Part shown: piece by piece, positions 1 to 18,359 of the stretch | Numbering within the stretch: the first letter of the stretch is position 1 | Layout: each line of letters begins with the position of its first letter | Source: Procambarus clarkii | Taxonomy: Eukaryota > Arthropoda > Malacostraca > Decapoda > Cambaridae | Assembly: GCF_040958095.1 (NCBI RefSeq) | Contig: NC_091233.1 | Location: 6,111,536-6,175,535 of the forward strand | Direction of reading: 5' to 3' | DNA length: 64,000 bases | Translations under genes and position numbers: made by a program | Notes under the pieces: model-generated | Database searches by the model: none | What the model was told of the DNA's origin: nothing | What the model saw: the letters and a program-made list of their open reading frames with translations, nothing else

Positions 1-1
1 T

Positions 2-1504
2 GATGGCACTCTGGCAGGCACACAAGATTCCCTGCTAGAAGACCTACAGCTGGTGAAGACACGGGGGGAGTCCATGGGTCTCGTTCTTAACCCCTCCAAG
101 TGCGAAATTATTGCATCTAGTGAAGTAATCATTAGAGCAGTGAAATCAGTTCTACCAGAAGCCTCAGTCGTTAAACCTACCGACAGCACACTACTCGGAG
201 CACCTCTGGGCCACAATGCCATTGCTGCAGTCCTTGACGAAAAGTTTAGAGACCTAAAGAGGATGGAAGAGAGAATTGGGGACTTGGACTCCCACGATGC
301 CCTCTACCTTCTCACAAAGTGCCTTACCTTGCCCAGGCTAACATACTTCTTAAGGTGTGCACCAACTTTTGGCAACCCACTTCTAAATCAATATGATGAG
401 CTCCTCAGGTCAATATTCAGGAAGGCGCTCAACCTAGATTTAGATGACAGTCAGTGGGACCAAGCAACACTACCAGTGAGATTTGGAGGGATAGGCATAC
501 GAAACGCAACTGAGGTAGCACTTCCAGCATTCTTATCCTCATGTACAGCAGCCAACGAATTGGTAGGGCAGATCCTACCAGAGCGTATGAGAGAGACCGC
601 GGGAACTCATGATCAAACGTTCATCGAAGCAGCCAGACAATGGGACACCATTGCACACCCTCAACCCCGACCACAAGTCCCAAAAGACCACAAGCAGGCC
701 CACTGGGATAGCCCCATAATGGAAAAGACTGTCACAGCAATGATTGACAACGCTGATGCTGAAAACAAAGGCCGCCTCCTAGCGGTAACAGCACCCCACG
801 CCGGGGATTTTTTATTTGCTGTGCCCAATGCAGCCCTGGGAACTCGCCTCAGTCATGACGCTCTCCGCATTGGAGTTGCCCTTCGCCTTGCCGCCCCGAT
901 CCTCACCGAACATAGGTGCATCTGCGGAACTGCGATGGCAGACCAATATGGTCGTCATGGTCTGGTATGTCGTAAATCACAGGGTAAAATCGCAAGACAT
1001 GAAGAAGTCAACGACATCATCAAGAGGAGCCTCGCCACAGCCCGCTGCCCGGCACAAAGAGAACCACACTTATCCAGACCTAACGACCCTCAGAAGCGCC
1101 CTGATGGGGTCACCTTGCTACCTTGGAAGGATGGTAAGCAGGTGGTGTGGGACTACACGTGTGCTGCTACACTGGCCAGTACCTACCTCCACTACAGCAC
1201 ACGTGAAAGCGGTGGTGCTGCTTCTTTCAGGTAATCGCAGAAAATTATTAAATACAGAGGTCTAGCACACTGCTACAGCTTTGTTCCGATCGGCTCGGAG
1301 ACCCTCGGTTCGTGGGGAAAATGTGCATTGAAGTTCCTGAAGGAATTGGGGGACAAATTGATCAGCGCTACAAAAGACCAGACAGCAAAAAGTTTCTTGT
1401 TCCAGCGCCTCAGTGTTGCGATTCAGAGGGGAAATGCCTGTTGCGTCTTGGGCACTAGTCCAACTTCAGAGGAATTCGAAGAAGTGTTTGACTTGCAACA
1501 ATGA
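2..1504 (+). pseudogene. Non-LTR retrotransposon ORF, C-terminal half (RT thumb plus restriction-like endonuclease)
   Basis: The reading frame is open from the left edge (codons from base 2). It begins just after what looks like the YxDD box of a reverse transcriptase (D-G-T-L-A-G), so the catalytic palm lies outside the window. The methionine at 53 is internal. Downstream is a CCHC-like cluster (CICG at about 917, then GRHGLVC), an RPDG motif near 1097 and V-V-W-D-Y-T near 1142. That order, CCHC finger followed by PD...D, is what R2/R4/NeSL-type elements show for their C-terminal restriction-like endonuclease; assigning it here is inference from motif spacing. One in-frame TAA (1232-1234, probably GAA before) interrupts the frame. 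The same frame then continues through a stretch with LKELG and SVAIQRGNA to a TGA at 1502. A paralogous 3' end at 55803-56020 supports the extension. Dead copy. Confidence 0.7.
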
Positions 1505-1649
1505 TCGAACCCGTCTGTGACATTCATCAATGTTTCCCATTGTTGTGTTTTTCAAGAGATCCATAACCTTTAAGCACCTTTTTGCATTATTATTTTTGTA
1601 TCAACCCATGTATATCTTGTAACCATCGAATGTATATATATATATATAT
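1505..1649 (+). other. 3' UTR of the first LINE ending in a short (AT)n
   Basis: T-rich non-coding sequence follows the stop of the LINE ORF and runs into a short TA tract (about 1632-1649). No clear A-tail is seen. The next element, a Penelope tail, begins directly after the TA tract. Confidence 0.45.
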
Positions 1650-1948
1650 TATTAAATATGACCGAAAAAGTAAGATTAATAATTCTATCACGAATTTTCT
1701 CAATCTTTCGTACATTTCTTTTTACTGTTGGAGGTAAATCAAAAATCAATTCTCCAAAATTCATTTTTATTTCTAGTCTGACGCGACACGAGCGCGTTTC
1801 ATAAAACTTATTACATTTTCAAAGACTTTAGTTTACAAATACACAACTGAATAGAACTTACGCATCTCCGATTTTATATCTACACTTGAGTGAGGTGGAT
1901 GGGGTGAGGTGGGATTAATAGGGTATTAATTTCATCAACATGAAATAT
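1650..1948 (-). mobile_element. Penelope-like element, terminal (3') module fragment
   Basis: Near-identical to the outer, non-coding end of the larger Penelope copies at 9672-10020, 12020-12398, 13376-13720 and 56690-57040. The landmarks are a TTTTTCGGTCATATTTAAT-type end next to (AT)n, the hammerhead-like segment (1773-1827) and an ATTAATAGGGTATTAAT motif. No RT or GIY-YIG sequence is present here, so this is a tail-only fragment. Confidence 0.7.
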
Positions 1949-1967
1949 ATATATGTATATATATAAA

Positions 1968-2098
1968 GAGCCCAAAAGAATAATCGCAAACACGTGATTC
2001 GATTTTACGTAAGTATCCACTAGGAAAATGAAACAAAAATTCCGAACGTTTTCGTGTTTCACCACATTATCTCGGATGTATTTCCTTGATATAAACAT
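1968..2098 (+). repeat. Unclassified dispersed repeat X
   Basis: About 130 bp starting AAGAGCCCAAAAGAATAATC and ending GATATAAACATAT. It recurs inverted at 13040-13195 and partially at 17505-17585. Its AAGAGCCC end abuts an (AT)n tract in the two full copies. It has no coding potential. It could be the end of another Penelope-type family, but the sequence alone does not decide this. A short inverted copy of the Penelope ATTAATACCC motif follows at 2125-2150. Confidence 0.6.
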
Positions 2099-2144
2099 AT
2101 ATCAAGTATTCATCATGTGTTGATGAAATTAATACCCTATTAAT

Positions 2145-2830
2145 GATCGTGAGAAATAGGCTCATAGGTTTAATAGAATTCTATGACCAAGCAAGAAAGA
2201 GAAGGGTGGGCAAACTGAATTTTCTTGGACTGTCAGAAAACCTTTGACACAGTACCCCATAAAAGGCTGTTACAAAAGTTGGAGCAACAGGCAGTAGTAA
2301 AAGGTAAGATGCTCTAGTGGATAAGGGAGAATCTAAGCAACAGGAAACTGTGAGTAACTGTAAAGGGAGAGACATCAAAGTGGCGAGATGTCACCAGCGG
2401 AGTCCTACAGGGCTCTGTACTTGGACCCATCCTGTTTCTAATATATGTAAATAATCTTCCAGAGGGTATAGACTCATTCCTCTCAATGTTTGCAGATGAT
2501 GCAAAATATATGAGAAGAATCAAGACAGATGAAGATAGACAGAGACTACAGGATGACCTGGACAAACTGGAGAAATGGGCTTGAAAATGGCTGTTTAAGT
2601 TCAACTCTGGAAAGTGTAAAGTATTGAAATTAGGCGAAGGGAGCAGGAGGCTGAACACAAGGTACCATCTGGGAAGTGAAATCCTGCAAGAGTCAAATAG
2701 AGAAAAAGATCTGGGGGGTTGATATCACACCGAACCTGTCCCCAGAGGCCCACATCAAAAGGATATCATCAGCGGCATATGCTAGACTGGCCAACATAAG
2801 GACTGCCTTTAGAAACTTGTGTAAGGAAGG
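2145..2830 (+). pseudogene. CR1/L2/Jockey-like LINE reverse transcriptase fragment (left arm)
   Basis: Broken translation on the plus strand shows non-LTR RT motifs in order: a DCQKTFDTVPH stretch (palm motif A region, about 2228), SGVLQGSVLGPILFLIY (about 2397-2445), FADDAK (catalytic FADD, about 2490) and a thumb region ending near IRTAFRNLCK (about 2800). Several stops and frame changes lie in between, so it is dead. The same fragment is present inverted at 24751-25575, where it extends further 5'. The pair forms the outermost matched segment of the large palindrome. Confidence 0.8.
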
Positions 2831-2831
2831 G

Positions 2832-2936
2832 TGAAAGAAACTCTGCCCATTTGTTTTCCGTCATCGTCGGGGATCGAACCCAGGTCCCCAGGATTACGAG
2901 TCCTGAGTGCTGTCCACTCAGCCACCAGGCGCCCCT
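2832..2936 (-). mobile_element. tRNA-derived SINE head, type 1 (left arm)
   Basis: Read on the minus strand this begins GGGGCGCCTGGTGGCTGAG, has a tRNA-like A box, an anticodon-like loop CTCGTAA (Thr-like CGT) and a B box GGGTTCGATCC, then the body start AAACAAATGGGCAGAGTTTC. It is a SINE rather than a tRNA gene: the acceptor ends do not pair and the body follows. The body is cut short where LINE sequence begins. The mirror copy is at 24629-24750. Confidence 0.75.
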
Positions 2937-3128
2937 TGTGAATGGAAGGTAATTGTCGAGAGAAAACGCCAAGCCATTACGACTATATAGCACTTGGAAA
3001 GGATCAGAATAAGGATATGGGATGGGACGAGGGGGAAAGGAATGGTGCCCAATCACTTGGACGGTCGGTAGGGGATTGAACGCCGACCTGCATGAAGCGA
3101 GACCGTCGCTCTACCGTCTAGGTCAACC
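2937..3128 (-). mobile_element. tRNA-derived SINE, type 2 (left arm)
   Basis: On the minus strand it starts with a different tRNA-like head (GACGGTAGAGCGACGGTCTC, B box GCGTTCAATCCCC). A body containing GTGCTATATAGTCG and GGCTTGGCGTTTTCTC follows, and it ends with CTTCCATTCACAAG directly against the type 1 SINE. I recall this body as common in decapod genomes. The mirror copy is at 24441-24628. Confidence 0.65.
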
Positions 3129-3467
3129 TTGTGAAGGGAAACATAGTAAACGCTAACAGATAGTGACAGCTGTCAGGGACTGCCTCGCATATAAGTGCAG
3201 TTGACACAGTTTATAACTTGTTTAATACAGCAGACATCACATGAGTCTGCTGGCGAGTGTTTGCTGCCACTGGAAAAATCCACTTTAACAGTTAATAAGA
3301 TTTTCAGTGGTATAATTAAGGGAGCTACGTGTTTGTGTGTCCTGGTTACTGAGTGAAGCGTTACTAGTAGAAGGTCTGGAAATATTATATATTCATACAC
3401 TTATGCTTGTGTGGAGTTGTCCCAAGCGTGGAGTGTTTATTTTTGTACTTTGTGAATAATAATAACA
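3129..3467. repeat. Outer arm of the palindrome, non-coding
   Basis: No gene is recognised. The sequence matches the reverse complement of 24105-24440 with scattered single-base differences and small indels. Homology stops near GAATAATAATAAC (left) and GAATAGTAATAAC (right). Confidence 0.75.
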
Positions 3468-4868
3468 TTGTGAGTGAATCTCGATTCCCTTAGCTAGTTT
3501 TCCTAGTTTCTAGATTAGGCTAGTCGCTCTAGGGACTCTAGAAACTGGAGCTTTCAAACTAACATATACTTGTGGGGTGTTGAATGCAGGCTTATGTTAA
3601 GGATTATCATTTGTGAGTAGTCAGAAGTCTGTGATTGCTCTGTAGAGAGAATTACAGAGATTTTCCTGTTTCTGTGAAATAGGATGAGGAGGTGAGAGTG
3701 AAGTGGTATGTAAGGTACTTGACTCAAACCGTTAGAGGTGGGGGCAAAGTGGGGTGACAATTGCCCCCCCCCCCCCACCATGAGAGACAGTGCGCCACTG
3801 TCTTAGGCCTCCCCCTCCTTGTGACGTCACGGGACGCCTGAGGGTGAGTGAGGCCTGTGATTGGGGTAGGCATGTCTGCTCCGAGCTGTGTTTGGCGCGA
3901 ACAGCTGTGATTGGTAGCGGCACGAGGGAACAGTGCAGGCTTCGTGCTGATTGGTCAAGACAAAGTAGGGGAGGAGGTATGGGCATTTTGAGTTTCCTTA
4001 GCCCGCGAAATCGTCAGTTTGAGCAGGGTAGCAGGTGGACGAGGACATGGCTGGGTGAAGGGGGGAGTTTTCCCCCTCCACCCCCGTTAATCGCGGACGG
4101 TACCGTGTTGTCCAGCAGGGATGGCACTCCTGCCATCCCGGGTTGTGTCTAGACCCAATTTTCGTGAAATTTGGGGCCGATGAGGTACGGAAGGACCAGT
4201 AAAATAGCGTCAGAGACAGTGGGCACCCATGAGGCAGCTGGCAGAGCCTCATGGTGTAACAGGTGGTTCAAATAACCTGTCTAGTGTTGATGGACAATTA
4301 GCAGAATACGGACAGGGCCTCCTAGTGTAATTGTGGTGAAATTACAGGTCCATGTTGGACTTTGAATTCTGCCAGGCGGCTTCAGTGTGGGGACGCCGCT
4401 GGCCATTGTCACCCCAGTGTAGAGCAAGGCAGGCTCTGGTTTGCTGGAGTTGTTGGTGATTCCCCATCCACGTGTGTATGCCTGGGGGCCACCCCCAGGC
4501 CACCCCGCCGCATGGCCCGGCCACCCTGCCTGGCCGCGCGCCGACTACCCCCCCTCTCAGCTCAGGAGGGGCGCTGTGGGCCACGCGGTGGCCACATGCC
4601 TTGGCCACCTCCTTGGGCCACTTGGCCACATTCCCGGGACAGCCTAGGGCCACATCTTGTCGACGCTTGAGGAACAAGCTAAGTGTTGACAGCCCGAGAG
4701 GTAGTGACCTGGGAAATGAGTGAAATGTGAGGAAAACGTGAGTACAATAGCCAGTGTAACAGTGTCTCAGTATTAGGGAAAATTCACGGTAAAGCTGTGT
4801 TGTCCCATAGCCCTGCCAGGCTAGGGAAGCAGCTGAGAGACAGCTGTCAGTGGCACGTCCAGGTGACT
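3468..4868. other. Gene-free stretch, partly GC-rich
   Basis: No counterpart is seen in the right arm. It contains a poly-C run (3764-3777) and a GC-rich stretch at about 3780-4640. Small ORFs there are Pro/Arg/Gly-rich with no domain and are not credible. I recognise no repeat family. Confidence 0.4.
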
Positions 4869-5177
<309 letters not shown>

Positions 5178-5225
5178 GTGTGAGTTTTCAGTTGCATATT
5201 GTCCTGGGGACCATTCAGGCTTGTT

Positions 5226-6888
<1,663 letters not shown>

Positions 6889-7385
6889 GTACCATATTGG
6901 CCAAAGTATCTCCCAAGCAGGGCCTCCGAAAACTCAAAGGGCACACTATGCAATGCAACATAGGTAACAGAGCAGCAGCGGTCGGAAATGGCGACCGTAC
7001 CGCCGTCCCCAGGGAGGGTCAACGTTTGTCTATCATTTCAGGCTACTAACTCCTTGTACACCGCCGCGGAGTTAAACTTCACTACTGCTCAGTGGGTCGT
7101 CAGGAGCTGGAGCCCGTACACCTCGTCCACACGAACACGTAACATGTCCAACAACATAACATCAAGAGCAAGGTATGAAGCACGTCCTGAAAACTCCAAA
7201 CCAACGGTCTCCGTCCAGCGAACAGTGGAGAAGGGGGGTGGGGGGGTCCCCATGGCGCCGACACGCCAAACAGCATCCTCTCTCAGGCAGCTCCAGGCAA
7301 CAACTCAGTTACTGACTTTTATATTCTTTTCAGTTGTGCTACCATCGGGCTGGTAAACAATAACAGCACTTCTCGCCCTCCGTTT
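6889..7385 (-). pseudogene. LINE ORF1 N-terminal fragment (left-arm copy)
   Basis: Reverse-complement counterpart of 20340-20835. The minus strand encodes the same N-terminal region (VDEVYGLQLLTTH-like, AVVKFNSAAVYK, LTLPGDGGTV). It is cut at about 6889, where the palindrome's homology ends, so the zinc knuckle and C-terminal part are missing. At the place where the right copy has a TAG this copy reads TCG (Ser), so it preserves the older codon. A poly-G/C expansion (about 7232-7246) disturbs its own frame. Confidence 0.65.
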
Positions 7386-8201
7386 AACTGAATCAGTGAT
7401 CCATCGGTGTTAATGGGCTCTAAAGTAAATTTTATGTGCAAGAGAAAGTAATGACCGTAAAGCTTAGAGATGGCAAAGTCTACCAACTCTTAAAGAATTG
7501 AAGTGACTTAAATTTAATGCCTTAAACATAGAGCACAATTAAATTCAATTTCTGTCTTTATTATGAACCCCATACCCATCCCATGGGCGGTGGAGTAAAG
7601 GGTTACAGAGGCACATAATTGGTTCAGGAACTGAACCCCTTAGTTCGTTTAGCTAAGCAAATAACAGTCTTTTGACGCTAATTACACAATTATTAATGTT
7701 ATATATACTAGTACTCATACTCATACACACTTAGAACACTCCAGGACATTTGGCTACTCTTTTATTCAAACACAAGGTATTATTTGAACGTTAGATTTAC
7801 ATTTCATCATTAGACAAGCAATACAAGTGCTTAGACAATACTTGTGTTTACAATAGACAAAAAGAACACAGTTTATGGAAAAGTGTTTGCTGAGTAAACA
7901 GTCCAATTTAAAATTGATGTTTGTTAGCTAATATGAACCCTCAAACTCACAGTGGTTTTAGATAAGAGCATGGAAGGCGACCATGACTATTAAAAAAAAT
8001 GAAAAACACTGTTAGTCTATTGGTGTTCGACTTGATCCACACACACTTTATATTTCATTTTGTCTAGATCTCCATACAAGGTGACTGTCAGTGGGACCAC
8101 ATCTGGCAGTGTACTGATTTTGTTACATGGCTCATACAAGTGTTTTGTTTGATACATTTATTTTTTATATATATAATATCGGCTTGTTTTCTAAACCTAA
8201 C
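7386..8201. repeat. Palindrome left arm, non-coding
   Basis: No gene is seen. It matches the reverse complement of about 19540-20340 closely, including the CCCATGGGCGGTGGAGTAAA and ACACAAGGTATTATTTGAAC stretches. Confidence 0.8.
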
Positions 8202-8275
8202 GGCCTGTTAGCTCAGTTGGTTAGAGCGCCGTGCTAATAACGCGGATGTCGTGGGTTCGATCCCCATACAGGCCA
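8202..8275 (+). tRNA. tRNA-Ile-AAT: tRNA-Ile (anticodon AAT), left arm outer copy
   Basis: A 74-nt cloverleaf: acceptor GGCCTGT pairs with ACAGGCC with discriminator A, the D arm is GCTC...GAGC, the anticodon loop is CTAATAA (AAT) on a 5-bp stem, and the T arm is GTGGG-TTCGATC-CCCAT. Intact A box (TAGCTCAGTTGG) and B box (GGTTCGATCCC). A Pol III terminator TTTT lies at 8281-8284. All arms pair, so it may be functional. The sequence is identical to the inverted copy at 19465-19538. Confidence 0.93.
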
Positions 8276-8390
8276 GAAGGTTTTCTCAAGGAAGTGTTGT
8301 TTTACCTGATTAACCAGGCTGTGAGTCATACGTCAGGCTGCAAGCAGTAGCCGCGTCAAACATTCTGGTTCACTACTCTAGCAACCATAA

Positions 8391-8449
8391 GGCCTGGTTG
8401 GGGACCGGGCCGCCGAGACGTTGAGCCCCGAAATCATTGCAAGGTAACC
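8391..8449 (+). mobile_element. SINE type 1, 3' tail fragment
   Basis: GGCCTGGTTGGGGACCGGGC...CCCCGAAATCAT...GGTAACC matches the 3' end of the full SINE at 25581-25821. The head is absent. The mirror copy is at 19291-19349. Confidence 0.7.
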
Positions 8450-9380
8450 GTAAGGTGGTTCCTGTTCACACTCCACTGCAGCTTGCTTTGGTTTCGTCTG
8501 AGATTTCTTGTCTATAATGACACTTTTTATATTTGATAGTGCAAGATTATGTGCAACATGTCTATATTTACTGCAAGCTTGCTTGACAAGAATATCAACT
8601 TTATTTTTATGTTCTTTGGATCTCAATCATGTGAGGGGAACCACAACAATTTGACTCTGACCCCTTTAGTTAAGTATGCACATTTCTGAGGTTGAGCGAA
8701 AAACAGAATAGGGAAAATAACTTTAATAATTAAGATAATACGTAGAGTAAATAAGAGCTAATTAAACATATAAGAAAATAAACTGCAGTGAAGAACACTA
8801 ACTTATATGAGTAAATATATAGGTTAATCCCTGGTGACAATAATAAAGTAAAAGTAATCTGTAGTAAGTGGCCACATTAATTAACTTTAAAATAAAAGAC
8901 TAGAACGTATATCTGTGTCTGGCTTCAAAGACAAGCAAGTTACAGTTTGATTGTAACTTATTAAGAGTTTGTAATGAGAAAAATAGGGAGAGAATTTGAG
9001 ATAATTAAGCTTTCTGCTGCAACATTTTCAGTCATTTTCCACATTAAGAAAAACCAACAGTTTAACGTGTTGGGTGGATGGATACCCAATCATTGACACA
9101 TTGGTATTTGTGTTACTGTTGCGCTATGTTGCTGGATACTTTAAATTCTTGAAATCACGTCTTGCTTGTGTAATTCTTTATCAATTTTGTGGCCAAAGAA
9201 TAGAATTAAAAATAATATATATATATAATTTACGCTAATTCTAACTTTTTTTGTAATAGTGTACAAACAGCGCTTCTGTTAATTACAATGCAGTAATTGT
9301 TATTCCAGAGCAATTGTACATGAAGTGTAAACTATAACGTGGAAATTGTAGTACTCTGATTTAAATGTTTTCATAAAACA
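8450..9380. repeat. Palindrome left arm between tRNA-Ile and tRNA-Cys
   Basis: AT-rich non-coding sequence, near-identical in reverse to about 18360-19290. The 82-codon ORF on either arm shows no recognisable domain and spans the SINE tail, so it is not called. Confidence 0.8.
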
Positions 9381-9452
9381 AGGGGGCACCCGGGATTGAA
9401 CCAGGGACCTCTCGATCTGCAGTCGAATGCTCTACCACTGAGCTACACCCCC
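9381..9452 (-). tRNA. tRNA-Cys-GCA: tRNA-Cys (anticodon GCA), left arm
   Basis: A 72-nt cloverleaf on the minus strand: acceptor GGGGGTG/TGCCCCC (two wobbles), D arm GCTC..GAGC, anticodon loop CTGCAGA (GCA), T arm CCTGG-TTCAATC-CCGGG. A T run downstream on the minus strand (AAAA at 9375-9378 on plus) fits Pol III termination. It appears structurally intact. The inverted copy is at 18288-18359. Confidence 0.93.
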
Positions 9453-9506
9453 TATGTAGAGTAGTGTGTGTGTTGAGCTCAACGCATATAATAGTTACAA
9501 ATTTAT

Positions 9507-12865
<3,359 letters not shown>

Positions 12866-12939
12866 TGACCCGTATGGGGATCGAACCCACGACATCCGCG
12901 TTATTAGCATGGCGCTCTAACCAACTGAGCTAACAGGCC
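12866..12939 (-). tRNA. tRNA-Ile-AAT: tRNA-Ile (AAT)-like, inner left copy, probably decaying
   Basis: The same 74-nt body as the outer copies, but the anticodon stem has G to A (an A-C mismatch) and the acceptor 3' strand reads ACGGGTC, adding wobbles. B box is intact (GGTTCGATCCC). No T4 terminator lies close downstream (only TTT). Likely a diverged paralogue of the outer gene. Confidence 0.75.
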
Positions 12940-13039
12940 GATATGTAAATTTACTCGGTAGGTCAATAAGTTTAAAGTAACTTAGTTTGATATTCGAAAA
13001 TGCTTTAGATAAATAATTTATAACCATTTACATAAATAC

Positions 13040-13195
13040 ATTTTTCTATACATATGTTTATATCAAGGAAATACATCCGAGATAATGTGGTGAAACACGA
13101 AAACGTTCGGAATTTTTGTTTCATTTTCCTAGTGGATACTTACGTAAAATCGAATCACGTGCTTGCGATTATTCTTTTGGGCTCTTTATATACAT
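13040..13195 (-). repeat. Repeat X, inner left arm copy
   Basis: Full-length inverted copy of the repeat at 1968-2098. Its GGGCTCTTT end runs into (AT)n. Confidence 0.7.
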
Positions 13196-15396
<2,201 letters not shown>

Positions 15397-15410
<14 letters not shown>

Positions 15411-15450
15411 CACGGGCAAATATACTAATATTAAAAATATACTAATATTA
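15397..15450. other. Head-to-head junction of Penelope copies B and C
   Basis: It contains CTGCGGGGCACACGGGC, which is a displaced piece of Penelope RT sequence (compare 16321-16337), followed by two copies of AAATATACTAATATT. The latter resembles the outermost Penelope end (AAATATACTAATATAT). This filler suggests template switching or end joining when the pair formed. Confidence 0.6.
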
Positions 15451-17470
15451 AAACGCACGACCCAGCAGCAAGGAATCAAGCCTTCACGATAAAATATCGC
15501 CAGGATCTGGTTCGTGATCAGATATACAAGGCAGAGAATGAAATCAAAGACAACAAAACGCAACTACTTCATGCTACGAACGAGTGGAGAAATAGCAACA
15601 TCGACGAAAGTATCCGTACCCGCATTGAACAACACCTCGACATCCTCACAGACCAACATCACCTCAGCACTGAAACAAGGATTATCAAGAAACTAACAAC
15701 GTTATATGGAGGACCTATGGCAATTCCACGACCAAAAGATGGCTTCCTGAACCTTGCAGGAATTAACCTCCCTGAGGACCAAGTCACTCTCCTAAATCTG
15801 GGCATAAACTGTCACGTTATGTCCAGACCGAGTGAGATGGCCCGTAAAGTGGAGTTGGAAATTCTGTTGGACGACATATTCGACCTCGTGACGCAAAAGA
15901 AGGTCACAACCAAAGATACCTTACAAGCAGAACTTATTGCGGAAGGAGGAAAGAATCGAGGCAATTACAGAAGCACCATACTGTTCCCCGAGCTCAAAGC
16001 GGCAGCCAAAAGCCTTTCGTGAGAACAAGGAGATAGTTGTCAGAAGAGGTGACAAGTCGCCAAAATATACGTCATTCTTAAAAAGACGAATATCTGGCGA
16101 AACGAAATCAGGACTCCACCTGCCAAAGATTATTGGGGAATATAAACCTGGATATGCGTATGGAAATGTCAAGACACACAAGCCTGGAAACCCACTTCGG
16201 CCAATCATTACCCAGATACCCACACCCACGTACAGACTAGCGAAGCGACTCAACGGCCTGCTGACTCCTTATGTCCCTTGCGCCTTCAGCCTGAAGTCGC
16301 CAAAGGAATTTGTTGACTTACTGCGGGGCACACGGGCCACAGGAATAAGAGCCTCGTTGGACGTAGAATCGCTGTTCACTAACGTACCAGTGGACGAGAC
16401 AATCGGGATGATAGCCGACAGAGTGTATCGTGATCCAGCCTGTACTCCTCTTGACATACCAGAAGATATCCTAAGGAAACTACTCCAAGCTTGTACTAAA
16501 GAGGCACCCTTCTTGAGCCCGGATTGGCACATGTATAAGCAAGTAGATGGGGTCGCCATGGGTTCTCCCCTAGGTGTCCTGTTTGCAAACTTCTACATGG
16601 GTACCATCGAGCAAAAAGTCTTAGTCGACATGAACTTGAAACCGGCCATATACTGCAGGTATGTTGACGACATTTTTACACAGGTACCTGATGTCAGACA
16701 TCTGCAGGAGCTGAAGGAGGCATTTGAGCGGAGTTCCGTGCTGCGTTTCACTTACGAGATGGAAAAGGATGGTATGCTGCCCTTTCTAGATGTAACAGTC
16801 ATGGAAAAGAGCGGAGGTTTCCACACTGCAGTCTACACTAAGGAAACGAACATAGGAATGTGCCTAAATGCCAAAAGCGACTGCCCAGATAGGTACAAGA
16901 GGAGTGTTGTTAACGCATATGTCGACCATGCTCTCAGCCACAGCTCAGAATGGAAGCAAGTCGACGAAGAACTCTGTAGGGTAAGGCAGGTCCTAGTCAA
17001 CAACGGCTTCTCCAATGGTTTCGTTGAAGACATCATAAGAAGGAAAGTGAAACGCCATGCAACCTCTGAAGAGACAACCAACACAATACCTATACCTCCT
17101 ATTAGACTATTTTACAGGAACTTCTTTTCCACAGCTCATAAAACGGAGGAAATGGCCATGAAAGATATTGTTAATAGAAACGTTATCCCTACAGACAAAA
17201 ATCAGAGGATACAACTGACGATTTACTATAAAACCAGAAAAACGGCCAGCCTACTCATGAGAAACTCTCCAGACACAAAACAGAACGCTTTAAAAGAGAC
17301 CAACGTCGTCTATGCCTTCAAATACCCACTTGGGGACTGTAAGCTCCAAAAAAAACAGTATATAGGCAAGACAACAACATCACTTTCTAGGCGTTTAACG
17401 ATGCATAAGCAACAGGGCTTCTTTTAGGAACATATAATCTCTTCCCACAACCAAACCATCGCCAGAGAAA
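15451..17470 (+). mobile_element. Penelope-like element copy C, most complete 5' part
   Basis: The plus strand encodes the N-terminal region not kept elsewhere here (about 15470-16020, including GFLNLAGINLPEDQVTLLNL at 15742-15801). A 496-codon frame at 15937-17427 follows, with RT (SLFTNVP, CRYVDDIF about 16660-16680) and the start of the GIY-YIG domain (QYIGKT about 17358). The element stops inside the nuclease at about 17470, so the tail and its (AT)n are missing. It is broken in few places by eye. It lies opposite copy B. Confidence 0.88.
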
Positions 17471-17504
17471 TCCTAGTAAACAACACAGAAATAATGAAAA
17501 TCAC

Positions 17505-17585
17505 AGGAAAATGAAACAAAAATTCAGAACGTTTTCGTGTTTCACCACAATATCTCGGATGTATTTCCTTGATATAAACATATGT
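17505..17585 (+). repeat. Repeat X, partial, inner right arm
   Basis: Begins CACAGGAAAATGAAACAAAA and runs to GATATAAACATATG. It is the mirror of the 13040-13125 part of the left copy; the (AT)n-facing half is missing. Confidence 0.65.
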
Positions 17586-17695
17586 ATAGAAAAATGTATT
17601 TATGTAAATTGTTATAAATTATTTATCTAAAGCATTTTCGAATATCAAACTAAGTTACTTTAAACTTATTGACCAACCGAGTAAATTTACATATC
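17586..17695. repeat. Palindrome inner right arm beside tRNA-Ile
   Basis: Reverse complement of about 12940-13040. No gene. Confidence 0.75.
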
Positions 17696-17769
17696 GGCCT
17701 GTTAGCTCAGTTGGTTAGAGCGCCATGCTAATAACGCGGATGTCGTGGGTTAGATCCCCATACGGGTCA
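17696..17769 (+). tRNA. tRNA-Ile-AAT: tRNA-Ile (AAT)-like, inner right copy, probable pseudogene
   Basis: Mirror of 12866-12939 with the same anticodon-stem mismatch, plus a B-box change (GGTTAGATCCC instead of GGTTCGATCCC). That change hits a near-invariant T-loop base needed for Pol III promotion and folding. No close T4 terminator. Confidence 0.75.
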
Positions 17770-18233
<464 letters not shown>

Positions 18234-18287
18234 ATAAATTTGTAACTATTATATGCGTTGAGCTCAACACACACACTACTCTCCATA

Positions 18288-18359
18288 GGGGGTGTAGCTC
18301 AGTGGTAGAGCATTCGACTGCAGATCGAGAGGTCCCTGGTTCAATCCCGGGTGCCCCCT
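18288..18359 (+). tRNA. tRNA-Cys-GCA: tRNA-Cys (anticodon GCA), right arm
   Basis: Same 72-nt sequence as the left-arm gene in inverse orientation. All arms pair, the A and B boxes are intact, and TTTT follows at 18362-18365. Likely functional. Confidence 0.93.

Noticed and set aside
816-1265. 149-codon ORF overlapping the first LINE
   Set aside because: Out-of-frame shadow of the conserved LINE frame.
3790-4152. 120-codon ORF in GC-rich sequence
   Set aside because: Low-complexity Pro/Gly/Arg content, no domain, no homologue in the mirror arm.
8378-8626. 82-codon ORF mirrored at 19114-19362
   Set aside because: Conserved only because the arms are near-identical. It runs through a SINE tail and has no known domain.
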